From NCBI GenBank assembly GCA_028274465.1, contig CM051455.1:126763462-126827461 (forward strand): a stretch of DNA of 64,000 nt. Direction: 5' to 3'. Under the pieces are notes generated by a model that had not been told where the DNA came from, did not search any database, and was given only the letters and a program-made list of their open reading frames with translations. Made by a program: the position numbers and the translations under genes. This stretch comes from Plantago ovata (taxonomy: Eukaryota; Streptophyta; Magnoliopsida; Lamiales; Plantaginaceae). Shown here one piece after another: positions 12,204 through 22,636 of this stretch; within the stretch, counting starts at the first letter, position 1, and each line of letters begins with the position of its first letter.

Positions 12204-12958
12204 CTACTCCTCTGCCTCTGCGTTCTCCACCCCGCCCAAAGCTCCAGCATGGTGGTGCGGCTGGATGAGGGGAGGGTCCCGGTTCCAGTACGCTTCCCAC
12301 AGCGGTCGAGAAGCCGTGTCAATCCATAGGGGCCATTTTCCCTCCTTGCTCCAGTCAGTTTTGACTCTCATCATCGTATGCATGTGGATGCTAGATCCTC
12401 GGACCAGGAACGCATTCCACAACTCCTCCATATGAGCAGGAGGCATATAGTAGTAGTTCTGCAATATATATTCAATGTACATATAAGTGAAATGAAACAC
12501 AATTTACCTAAATATTACACTTAATTAGTGAGCGCCGCCTACTCAATAACCTAAGGTTGCGGTCTAACATAATCATGGGCGCCGCCTACCCAACATCATG
12601 AATGCGGACGTAAAGTTATTAAATACAAATAAAGTACCTTCAATTCCTCGAAAAACTGCTCCTTTGCGGACATAGGAAGCGTACTCCACCTTTCACCCCC
12701 ACTCCCTGGCTCTGGAAGCGTATGAAATCTTCTACGGATGATGTTACCCAACTTTCTATTAGCTTCAGGCGGGTGAAACCTGTAACACATATTAAAAAAA
12801 TAATTATGGATACCCACAACTATATATAAAAACTTTAAGTACAAAACTTACATGGAACCCTGCCCAACAGACAAGACAGGCAGCCCATTATCGCCGCCCT
12901 GGGGCAGTGCTTGACCATCGTCGTCGTCCTGGGGTTGTGCTTGACCATCGACGTTCAT
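12204..12958 (-). CDS. Small three-exon transposon gene in the CACTA element (plant transposase-like domain)
   Basis: The hand-built model has exons 12,852-12,958, 12,638-12,779 and 12,204-12,458, joined by GT-AG introns in frame, giving 167 residues. The N-terminus is a short acidic repeat (GQAQPQDDDDGQALPQ). Exon 2 has KLGNIIRRRF and WSTLPMSAKEQFFEELK. Exon 3 has RVKTDW and PLWEAYWNRD. The order of a basic stretch, W-x-L-P..K and then W..YW..D resembles the plant En/Spm-associated transposase_24 family, though much shorter than usual. That assignment is from memory and moderate. In CACTA elements such small proteins bind subterminal repeats or are decayed remnants. Transcription probably starts near the right terminus (see 14,286-14,450). 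Confidence 0.55.
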
Positions 12959-12964
12959 TGTCTT

Positions 12965-14150
12965 GACTGTTAGTTAACTTATTGTCAGTTAATAAGTTGT
13001 CACTTAATAAGTACAGACGAGGACTCGGAAATGATGGTGTGTTCGAAGGCCAAAGTGATTGTATTTTTTATACATGTAAATCATATTTAACTAACATTTC
13101 CTTGCATGACATGATTACCGCAATACAAACTTTCCTTGCTTTTCAAAACCCCGACTACACTTGATTGTTAGTTAACTTATTGTCACTTAATAAGTATAGA
13201 CGAGGACTCGGAAAGCAAGGAAAATTTGTAATGTTTACTCTATGGATACCAGGAAATAAAGTTCATTTATTACGGTGCCTGCCTACTACAATCATTCACA
13301 ATACAATGGGTGTTCAGTTAAATACAATCAGTTTGCTTAAATGTCAGTAAGGCTTACCAATGGGTGCAAACCAATAAAACGCTTACTGATCGACAGTAAA
13401 CGTATAGTATTAGTTATCACCCAATGTAAGCCTAATCCAACACTTCCAAACTAATATATGTATATCATCATCACACCTATTCATTTCAATGAAAAACAAA
13501 TGAAAAACAAACTCTTATGTGTGTTCAGTCAAATACAATCAGTTCGATTAAATGTTGGGGAGACTTTTCTATGGGACCTAACCAATGTAACGCTCACTGG
13601 TCGATAGTAAGCATATACTATTAGTTAGGGCCCAAGAAAAATCTTACCAACACACAAAAACCGATTATAATAGCATCATCACACTTAATAGCTTATACAA
13701 CATAATTAAAATAATTAACATAATTATAATTATCAGAACTAAGTAGGCATAATTTTAATCTTTTTAATTAATCAAACTTAATTCAAAATTTTAAAAAATA
13801 TTAAGCAAATATAACATAAATATTAAGCATGAATATAATAACATGAAAACAGAACTAACTTAAGCAATTTAACAGCAACATAATCATAGTAAATTACAGT
13901 ATAACTATAATAAATTAATACTAAATTATAGAATTATATTAAATTTAAGTTAACATAATCAATTAACAGCCTCTAGTTAATTCTAACTAATTTAAAAAAT
14001 TACAGAATAAATTTAAAAAAAAATATTTAAACTGATTGTTGCTATACAACATATATAATTTACCATTTTACAACTTAAACAATCATAATTACGAAAAAAA
14101 ATAAAAAGGCCCAAAAATTAGGGTTAGGGTTCTAACCTTTTTTTGGTACG
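12965..14150. other. AT-rich intron-like interior of the CACTA element, two short direct repeats
   Basis: There is no supported gene; short frames here lack any family resemblance. A block containing GTTAACTTATTGTCA, a run of about TTAATAAGT and the sequence AGACGAGGACTCGGAAA occurs twice (12,972-13,030 and 13,169-13,215). Another block with AAATACAATCAGTT also occurs twice (about 13,320 and 13,535). Under the gene model this would be the long first intron in the 5' leader. Confidence 0.5.
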
Positions 14151-14285
14151 GTACAGATTGAATCGGAGAGGCGAAGAGGAGGTGGCTCGATCTACCAATT
14201 CAGCAAAAGAGAAGAATTAAGACAAGAAATTGAAATTGACAATGAAATTCAAATTGAGAAGAGAGAATGAGAGGAATGAACTTAC

Positions 14286-14450
14286 CGATTGGACAAAGAT
14301 CGGGAGGAGAAGAGGAGGCGGTGGTGTCGACTCTGGTAGTGGCTCCGGCGGTGATGGCGTGGTGGTGGATTTTTGAGATGGGAGGAGGAGAAGGAGAAGA
14401 AGGATAAGATATTAGGGTTTGAAGAAATGGGGAAATGAACTGGGGAGGAA
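14286..14450 (-). promoter_or_regulatory. Candidate 5' leader exon and promoter region of the CACTA gene
   Basis: On the minus strand, a pyrimidine-rich leader with AAACCCTAAT (telo-box-like, about 14,412-14,421) is followed by a consensus donor, CG|GTAAGTTC, at 14,285. There is no ATG in the leader. This looks like a plant 5' untranslated exon. A second AACCCTAACCCTAAT motif lies near 14,116-14,132. Confidence 0.4.
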
Positions 14451-14474
14451 GACGATCGCGTTTGTTTATTGGAA

Positions 14475-14770
14475 ATATAGCGACGGATAGTCCATCCGTC
14501 GCTATTTATTTATTTTTATTTTTATTTTCCATTTTCTTTATTCTGGTCAACTATAGTTAGTGACGGATAGATTTATCCGTCTCTAAATTGGCGACGGATG
14601 AGCAATATCCGTCGCTAAGTTAATGCCGAATTGACTCTTTCCAATGACGAACTGAGCTTAGAGCGCAGTTCGTCTTTATCCGTCGCTAACGGTAGCGATC
14701 CGTCGCTAAATAGCGACGGATCCCATCCGTAGCAACTCTTCTGTCGCTACATGGTTGATTTCTTGTAGTG
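14475..14770. repeat. Subterminal repeat cluster and right inverted terminus of the CACTA element
   Basis: Around eight copies of GCGACGGAT or its inverse occur here, several arranged as short hairpins, ending in the 12-bp terminus at 14,759-14,770. In CACTA elements, clusters like this are the binding sites of the element-encoded DNA-binding protein. Confidence 0.8.
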
Positions 14771-15397
14771 TTAGCGTTTTGGAGCTTGTAAGATCGCGAT
14801 TCTTCGGAGATTGACAACCTTCGGTAACATTGTATCTTACAGTTTTTCTATTTATATTTATTTATCTTTCAACATGTTTTCATTCAATCTTGCTATGATT
14901 TCTGTTGATTGCATGACATCTATGAGTAGCTAAACTTCTCGTTGGTGATAGTATGTGATTTCTTAGCGAAGGGTTAATAATTATGCTAATGGCTATATCG
15001 CGCATTATACTTTGAGTTATTGCTTTATTTCTTTGATCTATCTAAAACCTCTATCTTCGTAGTGTTGGATAATAACGGAACACAATTGGACAATTCATTG
15101 ATCAAAGATCTCTATGCAAAACCGGGGACTTCATGCATGATTATTAACCTGCTATGCTTTGAATGGCCATACTATCACCAATCTCCATTATCTGATAAGA
15201 AAAACCTTTGCTAAGTAGTTTGTTGATTTTATATTCTTAAGTTAGATTAGATAAAGCTAGTTATAGTCCTTAGAGATCGACACTCGAGGTTATTTTACTG
15301 CTACACTACGGTTTTCGTTGTAGTTGTGAATTGCCTTTGGCTCAATACAAATTTATTTGATTAACTAGAATCTGACAAGTTCTAAACCAGTTCATCA
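14771..15397 (+). repeat. 3' part of the left LTR of element C
   Basis: Matches 19,868-20,454 in the right LTR nearly base for base and ends CAGTTCATCA just before the primer binding site. The break at 14,771 is the CACTA insertion point. Confidence 0.88.
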
Positions 15398-15400
15398 AAT

Positions 15401-15418
15401 TGGCGCCGCTGCCAGGGA
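15401..15418 (+). other. Primer binding site of element C
   Basis: TGGCGCCGCTGCCAGGGA lies 3 bases after the LTR end, the same site as in element A with one difference (CCAGGGA against CCGGGGA). Confidence 0.8.
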
Positions 15419-15619
15419 CTATACTCCTTTTTTATGTTTAGCTTATTTATATTTTCAGCATTCAATTCCTAGAATTAGTAGTTTAGTTTATTTTGGTTTT
15501 TTTCTTGATACTATTTTCAAATTTATCTCGATTTATCGTTGAATTTCAGATTTGGCGATTTCTAACAAGACTGATTTTCGGTTGTGAGTTACTTCTGTCA
15601 CAGATATTCAGGTCTTGTG

Positions 15620-17392
15620 ATGGCTCGGCCACTTTTGAAATCATGGGTTCAACCCAACAAAGCACTGATGAGAGGTCCGGGTATTGTTCTTTCTGCTGCA
15701 ACTCGAGATTTGGAAATCAAAAGTTGAATGTTCCAGCAACTCTCGAGGTTCTATGGGTTGGCTAGGGAGGATGTTATGGGATACTTGAATGATATTGACA
15801 ATTTTGTCAACAATCTTCCAAGGCCCAGAGCAAGGATAACGGATGATGAGCTGAGGATGAAGGTTTTTGCTATGGGGCTTGGTGATAAAGTCAAGGCATG
15901 GTTAGGCTCTCTGGAAGCCCGATCACTAGACACCTGGGCCAAGGTGTATTCTGCTTTTATGGAGAAATATTTTCCCCATACTTTGACCGCCGCGCTTAAG
16001 GCGCAAATTACTGGTTTCAAGCAAGACTATGATGAGACCATCTACACCGCTTTCGAGAGGTTCAAGGACCTCAAGCACAAGCGTCCACACCATGGTTTTG
16101 AGCTTCCTGATCTTGTCCAGCACTTCTACAATGGACTCACATATGAGAGTCAACAGGTGGTGGATTTCCAATTCCGTGGTACTATCTGGGAAGAGACCGA
16201 CGAGGATGTGTGGGCGTGTTTCGAAAGGCTTGCTAAAGGATCTCAGTTCAAGGATCCAAGAGCAATGGTTAGGAGGTGTGGACCTGAGGCTCCACCCAAC
16301 CAGGAGATCCCAATGCATGAAGTGAATGGTGTGAGTGGCGATAGGTTCGAAGGTTTTGCCAATCAGATGAGGCAAGCTCTAAGTGGCCTAATCGGAACAT
16401 CTCTCTCCAACGAGGTATGTGGGGTGTGCAAGAATTATGGGCATGGGGCTCATATGTGTAGATCAGATCTAGCACGAGAAGATGTTCACTGGGTAAACCG
16501 TAGTAATCGTACTCCTAAGGTCGAAGCATCTACATCCAATTCAGAAACTCTCTTGGATAATCTACAGAAATTGGTGGATTTCACCCAAGTGTTTTTGAAG
16601 AGATACGAGGAGGATTCGGCGAAGATCAATGCTCGTCTGGATCAATTGGAAGCTAGAGCTAGTAGAGAGCAGGGGAAGTTACATAGCAACACTGAGAGGT
16701 CCATGTCGATCAACTTGGTGGGAGATCTTCCGGTGGAAATCACCATTAAGCAAGTTGCTGCGTGCGAGTGTGGTGCAAAAGACGAGCCTCCATTGGCCAA
16801 GGAGGAAGATAAAGATCTGGGACTCAACGTAAGTAATGAAGAACCTAAGGATCCTGAACCAATTCCTGATAGCTTTGATGTTAAGGTTGGGATTGGTAGT
16901 CTCGATGACGTCCGTGCTACACTAGATACAGGATCTTACTCGAATGTGCTACCCATGAATGTGTTTGAGAAGAGTGGCCTTGGAGAGCTTTCGAAGCATA
17001 AGGCCATTGTGCAACTAGCGGATGGATCCTTTGTACGACCCGAAGGCATTGTGAGGAATGTATTGGTTAAGGTTGGTGAAGCTTCTGTGTACACCAATTT
17101 CGTTGTGATGCCGGCGTCTACACCTGGGATGAGTGATGTCGTTCTCTTGGGGCAAACCTTCTTGACCAATCTACGCTCCGTAATCGACATCTACCGAAGA
17201 ACTTGCACGATTGAGGTGGATGGAAAGCAACATGTGTTGCGAGCCATATCTGATCCTAGTCCTCGCTTTAATGCTTCTCATACTATTAAGTATTTTGGTC
17301 TTGCTGTGTATGTCCATTCTCATTCTCAGGTACTAGGTATGAGGAAGAGATCAATGAAGGGGAAGTCTAGTACCCGTAAGGGCAAGACCTAA
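15620..17392 (+). pseudogene. gag-protease gene of element C, one nonsense codon
   Basis: The ancestral frame starts at the ATG at 15,620. It meets a TGA at 15,725-15,727 where copy A has TGC, then stays open for 554 residues to 17,392. This is the best-preserved copy in the window. It has a capsid region (residues about 15-165 after the stop), a zinc knuckle CX2CX4HX4C (CGVCKNYGHGAHMC), a polar linker, and a retropepsin-like domain with an intact active-site triad (LDTGSYSNVLP) and a downstream VVLLGQTFL motif. The C-terminus is basic. Translation ends with no polymerase domain, unlike standard Athila elements, whose gag-pol would continue for another thousand residues. Confidence 0.88.
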
Positions 17393-19309
17393 GGAGCACG
17401 AAGAAGTCGAGTCAGAGACTTTTTAAACAATGGCGCTATCCGGGAGGCAACCCAGAGTTTTATCGCTTTCTTGCATTACATGCATATTTATTTTTCGTAT
17501 GTTTTTGATAAAATAGGTTTTAAGATGATAATTTTGCGTTTTGGGAGGAAAAAGGCGTCTCCAGGAGTCTGGAGATGCCAGGCGAACCGCCCCCCATGTG
17601 GGGCGATTCGCCTGGCAAGACCAGGCCACCTGGGACGTTCTGGACGCCCCAGACGAATCGCCCCCCACCTGGGGCGGTTCGCTCCGGGTGTCCAGAAACC
17701 CGGAGGTCCGGATTTTCGTTCGGATCCCCATTTTTCTCCTATTATGCTAAATTATTGATCTTTTTACTTCTTTTATCGCCCGTTTTGGTTTCTCACGAGT
17801 TTCCTTGAGTCCTATAAGTTACAGGTACAAGTTAGCTCTCACCTTAAATCCACTTTCGACGTTCAGGACGAGCGACGACGTTCAGGTTTGGGGAGGGGTT
17901 ATCGCTGGGTATTTCTATATTTGTTTTGCTTATGATTACTCGTGAAACCTTTTGTTTGCATTTGCATTTGCACGTTTATTGCTTTCTTAGTATTTAGTTG
18001 CATACACTACATTCATCCTAGTATAGTTTTGCATGTTTTTTTTGTGGAGTTTATTGCCAAATTTTTTGAACTTTTTCATTGGGTAGATTAACTAGTTATG
18101 ACATTGATCATATGCTTCATCTCTATGAATTTGTTTGAGGTTTTTCTCGTTTGGCTTGTCACATTTATGTATTGCACTTAGTTAAGCTTGGTAGTCTCAA
18201 CATCACTTAGTGGTGTTTTCTCTACTGCGGTTCACGAAGGCCTTTATAATAGGATGATGCATGTTAGGATCTTATGGTTGTTTTCCCGAGTAATAATGTA
18301 CCTAAGAGGCAACAAGTCTTCACTTTGCTTTGAGATTGCTAAATGCCTAGGAAGGAGGTAGTGTGAGATTGTGTGATCCTATGTTTGCAACCTATTCTTT
18401 CGAATAGGTTTGGGGAAGGGGTTACACTATCGTTAGACTTGTTTTTTTTCCGATTTTTAGTGTGTATTGTGAGTTTATTTTACTTTTTCGTAAAGTTTGT
18501 ACTCCAACCTATTCTTTCGAATAGGTTTGGGGAGGTCGTTTGTGAGTCATTTTAATTTCTTTTTCGTTGTGCTACTGCTGGCTAAAAAAAGGAGAAAAAG
18601 AAACATTCCAGAAAAAAAAAGAAAAAAAATCTGGAAAAGAAAAAAAAGTAGAAAAAAAAAAGAAAAGACCCCAAAAAAGCAAAGAAGGGTCCCAAAAAAA
18701 TAGCCAAAAAACAGTTTAGCAAAGTTCTTGTCTCGTTTTCCAATTCATGTAATGTTCGTAATCGAGTTGTAATTTTTGTCTTTTGTTTTGTTTGAGTGTC
18801 ATCTGTTCTAGACCACCCTCGTCCTGCCATTCAGGAAGTGGTGAATAGCTTAATACTTTGCTTGAGAGATGGGTAGAATAAGGGAGTGTTATCTTTTTTA
18901 GGGAACCCTCCTTCGTTTGATGAGAGCCAGTATTGGTTCGACCTCTTTGAGGAAAAGTCTTAACTTGGTGAACAGCAGTAAGTCCTCAGTTTCATAGGCA
19001 CGGGACAACCATTCGTATTTTAACATGTTTCATTACATCGTCACTGACTAGGTCCATGTAGAGAATGTTACGAGAGACTATCTTGTCTTGACATAAGTGC
19101 TTATGTGAATGTGTATGAGTCAATCGAGGCATTCTTCAACCTATATTCATGTTATGACTTGTATGGTTTTTGTTCATATGTTTTTTGATAGATTCAATAG
19201 ATTAGTTCATTTTATTTGGCATGAGACTCCATTTTTTGTGTTGCATTGTTTTTGCATTAGAGTCTAACTTAGTTGCTTGAGGACAAGCAAAGGTTCGGTT
19301 TGGGGAGTT
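17393..19309 (+). other. 3' noncoding region and polypurine tract of element C
   Basis: No gene is seen. A GC-rich palindrome cluster (about 17,570-17,700) uses GGGGCGATTCGCC-type units, the same kind of unit as in this element's right LTR (about 19,665-19,730). Polypurine-like motifs lie at 17,885, about 18,407 and about 18,523, the last two after CCTATTC..GAATAGG hairpins. A purine-rich run lies at 18,583-18,690. The functional tract lies at 19,296-19,307. Confidence 0.75.
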
Positions 19310-20454
19310 TGATGAACGTGTATTTTACACTTTCATTTGAGTCTTTTTCACCTATTTAGCTATCATCTATGTTAATTTAGCTATATTTTAGTGCATTTTA
19401 TTAGAATAGTGTCACGTTTCCCTTTAATTTGTATTTTACAGGTTTTGGATGAAAAACGAGGTTTTCCGGGAAATTATATTGAAGTAGACAAGGAATTGGT
19501 GTTCCGAAGGCCTAATTGGAGTATCTAGAAGATTCCGGATAGGATTTGAAGTCTAGGGGTCGAGTCTGAAGGCTAAAAGGTCACTAGAAGGCAAAAACCG
19601 AGTCCGAAAATGAAAAGAAATCCAAAAATGCGTCGAAAACGCATTTCCAGCCGAAAAAACATCCCGGGCGAGTCGCCCGGGACGTGGGGCGAATCGCCAG
19701 GTGTGTGGGGCGACTCGCCCCACACCTGCCGAATCACTATATATAGTTGCTCAGTTTTCTCCGTTTTTCATACTTTTCCAGACCTTTTCTCTCACCTTTC
19801 TCATTAGTTTTAGGTAGGAATTCTCCAGAGCCTGTTCTGGGATTCTTAGCTTAGGAGATACTTTTTCTTAGCGTTTTGGAGCTTGTAAGATCGCGATTCT
19901 TCAGAGATTGACAACCTTCGGTAACATTGTATCTTACAGTTTTTCTATTTATATTTATTTATCTTTCAACATGTTTTCATTCAATCTTGCTATGATTTCT
20001 GTTGATTGCATGACATCTATGAGTAGCTAAACTTCTCGTTGGTGATAGTATGTGATTTCTTAGCGAAGGGTTAATAATTATGCTAATGGCTATATCGCGC
20101 ATTATACTTTGAGCTATTGCTTTATTTCTTTGATCTATCTAAAACCTCTATCTTCGTAGTGTTGAATAATAACGGAACACAATTGGACAATTCATTGATC
20201 AAAGATCTCTATGCAAAACCGGGGACTTCATGCATGATTATTAACCTGCTATGCTTTGAATGACCATACTATCACCAATCTCCATTATCTGATAAGAAAA
20301 CCTTTGCTAAGTAGTTTGTTGATTTTATATTCTTAAGTTAGATTAGATAAAGCTAGTTATAGTCCTTAGAGATCGACACTCGAGGTTATTTTACTGCTAC
20401 ACTACGGTTTTCGTTGTAGTTGTGAATTGCCTTTGGCTCAATAAAAATTTATTT
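19310..20454 (+). repeat. 3' LTR of element C, truncated
   Basis: It begins TGATGAACGTG directly after the polypurine tract, carries a GC-rich cluster and a TATA box (about 19,737-19,747), and matches the left LTR until about 20,454. The final 45 or so bases, including the CATCA terminus, are missing. It was cut by a deletion or rearrangement that joined it to Tat-type polymerase sequence. Confidence 0.85.
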
Positions 20455-22066
20455 AGTGTTTCTAACAATGAGGTTGAGTATGAAGCTATCCTCATAGGAC
20501 TCCGCATGGTGAAATCCCTTCAAGTGAAAAGGATCAAAGTCTTCACCGACTCTCAGTTAGCAGAAAAGCAAATTTCTGGAAAATGGAGTACAAAGAAGGA
20601 TGCACTATCCATTTATAAGTCTAAAATCCAAGAGGAGATGACTAAGTTCGAGAGATGCGAGATTGAAAAATTTTCAAGGGACCTCAATGGAAAGGCAGAC
20701 GCTTTGTCAAAATATGCATCTGCCTCAGGGGGAATAGACACAAGAAACGTTATCTTGATGAGAGTCGAAAGTTCATCCGTCATGAACCAAGGACTCAAAA
20801 CCCTTCCAATCTTTTCAATCTCAACAACTCCGGGAACCAGTTGGATGCACCCATTGACAGATTATCTCCTGAAGGGGAGCCTTCCGCAAGATCGTGGTGA
20901 AGCAAGGAGACTAAAATCCAGATCATTTAAATATTTTATCCAAGGAGATTACCTGTATAAGTGGTCCTTCAAAGGGGCACACTTGATATGTGAAATGAGG
21001 AAGACGCAAAAGCAATCTTGGATGAAGTACACAAAGGGAGTTGTGGAAACCACTCAGGAGGAAGAGCATTAGGTCAGAAAATTTACCGGCAAGGGTACCA
21101 TTGGCCAACCTTGAGAGAAGATGCAGCATCCTATGTAAAGAAGTGTGAAGATTGTCAATACTTCGCCAAAACTTCTCATGCCCCAACAAGACCACTCATC
21201 CCAGCTACAATCACTTGTCCTTTCGATCAGTGGGGAATTGACATAGTGGGACCTTTTCCGAAAGGATCAGGCCAGAAGAAATTCATAATAGTAGCTGTGG
21301 AATATTTTAGCAAGTGGGCAGAAGCTGGAGCAGTGGCAACGATCTCTGAGAACAAAGTCATGGACTTCGTGTGGAAAAATATTGTTTGCCGCTTTGGGCT
21401 ACCAAGGATCTTGATCTCTGATAATGGAGCACAATTTTCAAGAGCCAAGTTCAAAGCATGGTGTGAAACCATGAAGATTGAGAGAAGATTCACTTCAGTA
21501 GGCTACCCACAAGCCAATGGACAAACCGAAGCTGTCAATAAGACACTTGTCGATCTCTTAAAGAGAAGGTTTGAGGCGTGTAAGGGAGACTGGGTGGATG
21601 AATTGGATGGAGTCCTATGGGCCTATAGAACCACTTCAAAAGTTGCTACAAGGGAGACCCCTTTTTCACTAGTATATGGCTCTGAGGCCGTGATACCAAC
21701 TGAGATCATTGTGGAAACTATAAGGATCCAAGGATATAAGCCAGGAGATAACCATGAAGCAAGGGTATATGACCTTGAGATGTTGGAAGAATCAAGAACT
21801 ACAGCTTTGACAAACATTCTCCGCTATCAAGCTATCATTGCAAAAGCATATAACAAGCATGTGAGGAACAAGGAGTTCCAGGTAGGAGATTTGGTTTTGA
21901 GGAAGGCAGATATCTTAGAGAATGTAGGGAAAGTTCATCGCAAGTGGGAAGGACCGTACAAGATAGTAAAGGCTTACCCCAATGGAAGCTACCGTCTCAA
22001 GGACATGGAGGGGAGAGACCTGAAGAACACTTGGAACGCCAACAACATGCAGAAGTTTTATGCTTG
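20455..22066 (+). pseudogene. Truncated, frameshifted RNase H-integrase (Tat-lineage pol 3' end)
   Basis: The N-terminal part is a retroelement RNase H: NNEVEYEA holds the catalytic glutamate, FTDSQL an aspartate and ADALSKYAS the last aspartate. A frameshift lies close to 21,000. The second frame (21,018-22,066) is a nearly complete integrase. It has the zinc-binding H..H (VHKGSCGNH) and CX2C (CEDC), the DDE core (GIDIVGPF, ISDNGAQF, QTEAVNK) and a C-terminal GPF-like segment (KWEGPYKI). Reverse transcriptase and everything upstream are missing; the sequence is fused at 20,454 to the cut LTR of element C. The integrase itself has no stop, so this copy may be fairly young. Confidence 0.88.
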
Positions 22067-22636
22067 AAGAGATGTTATGGTCAAGAATCAAGAACTCCGG
22101 AGGAAGGCACCACTTTTACTGTTTTAATTCAGTTTTGTTTCGTTCAAAGACTTTTATCTTGTTTGTAATTGGCTATAAAGCCCGTTGTCGCAGTTGTATA
22201 TGAATTTCCGTCAAATTGATACAATGAAGCTTGTTAAGATTTCTTCTAGGTTCTCAGAAGTCTCGCATGATCTCTTTTTTGATTATTCTTGTAAGACTCA
22301 ACAAACCACTAAGGTTTAGGAGGGTTAAAGGATCGGGGAAAGGATAGAACACTAAAAGAAGAACAGAGAGCAGAAAGCAGGAAGAAAGGAAACCCTGAAC
22401 CAGCAAAACTCGAGAGCAAGAGTTCAAAGTCAAGAAAAAGTTGAAAAATTGAATGTTCTCAACTTTTTATTCCAAGAAACAAACATCTCGGAAGATCGGA
22501 AGGATATCAAAGATTTGTTCTCGGACTAATACAATCCGAGTACGAAGAGTAGCGACCCACATGTTCAAGAAGAAGAGCACGTGGCGCGTCCGATACATCG
22601 ACTTCCGAGAAAACATTCCACAAAAAGCGAGTTACT
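22067..22636 (+). other. Post-integrase noncoding region of the Tat element
   Basis: This stretch holds AT-rich leader-like sequence and purine-rich stretches (about 22,320-22,440). No gene or recognisable regulatory site was identified. Confidence 0.5.

Larger units (their letters stand above)
11733..14770. mobile_element. CACTA (En/Spm-type) transposon, right part
   Basis: The right terminus ends TTTCTTGTAGTG (14,759-14,770), the inverse of the CACTACAAGAAA end of plant CACTA elements. Many subterminal copies of AGCGACGGAT, in both orientations, lie at 14,475-14,760 and again at 11,769-11,797. The next bases, TTA (14,771-14,773), are the last bases before the matching breakpoint in C's other LTR (19,868-19,870), as expected for a 3-bp target duplication. 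The left terminus is not present. Element B follows directly, so the CACTA left end should lie beyond B's left LTR, outside the window. It carries a three-exon minus-strand gene and a TA/TGTA microsatellite. No large DDE transposase is seen in this part. Confidence 0.82.
14771..20454 (+). mobile_element. Athila-like element C (gag-protease only), both ends damaged
   Basis: The left LTR begins within the unit because the CACTA element was inserted in it. The missing first 560 or so bases (equivalent to 19,310-19,870) should lie left of the window. A primer binding site (15,401), a nearly intact gag-protease frame (15,620-17,392), a 3' noncoding region, a polypurine tract (19,296-19,307) and a right LTR follow. 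The right LTR loses homology at about 20,454, some 45 bases before its end, and runs into unrelated polymerase sequence. There is no reverse transcriptase or integrase. Confidence 0.85.

Noticed and set aside
14116..14132. Telomere-like TTAGGGTTAGGG
   Set aside because: Only two units; plant telomeres are TTTAGGG. It fits a telo-box in a promoter better.
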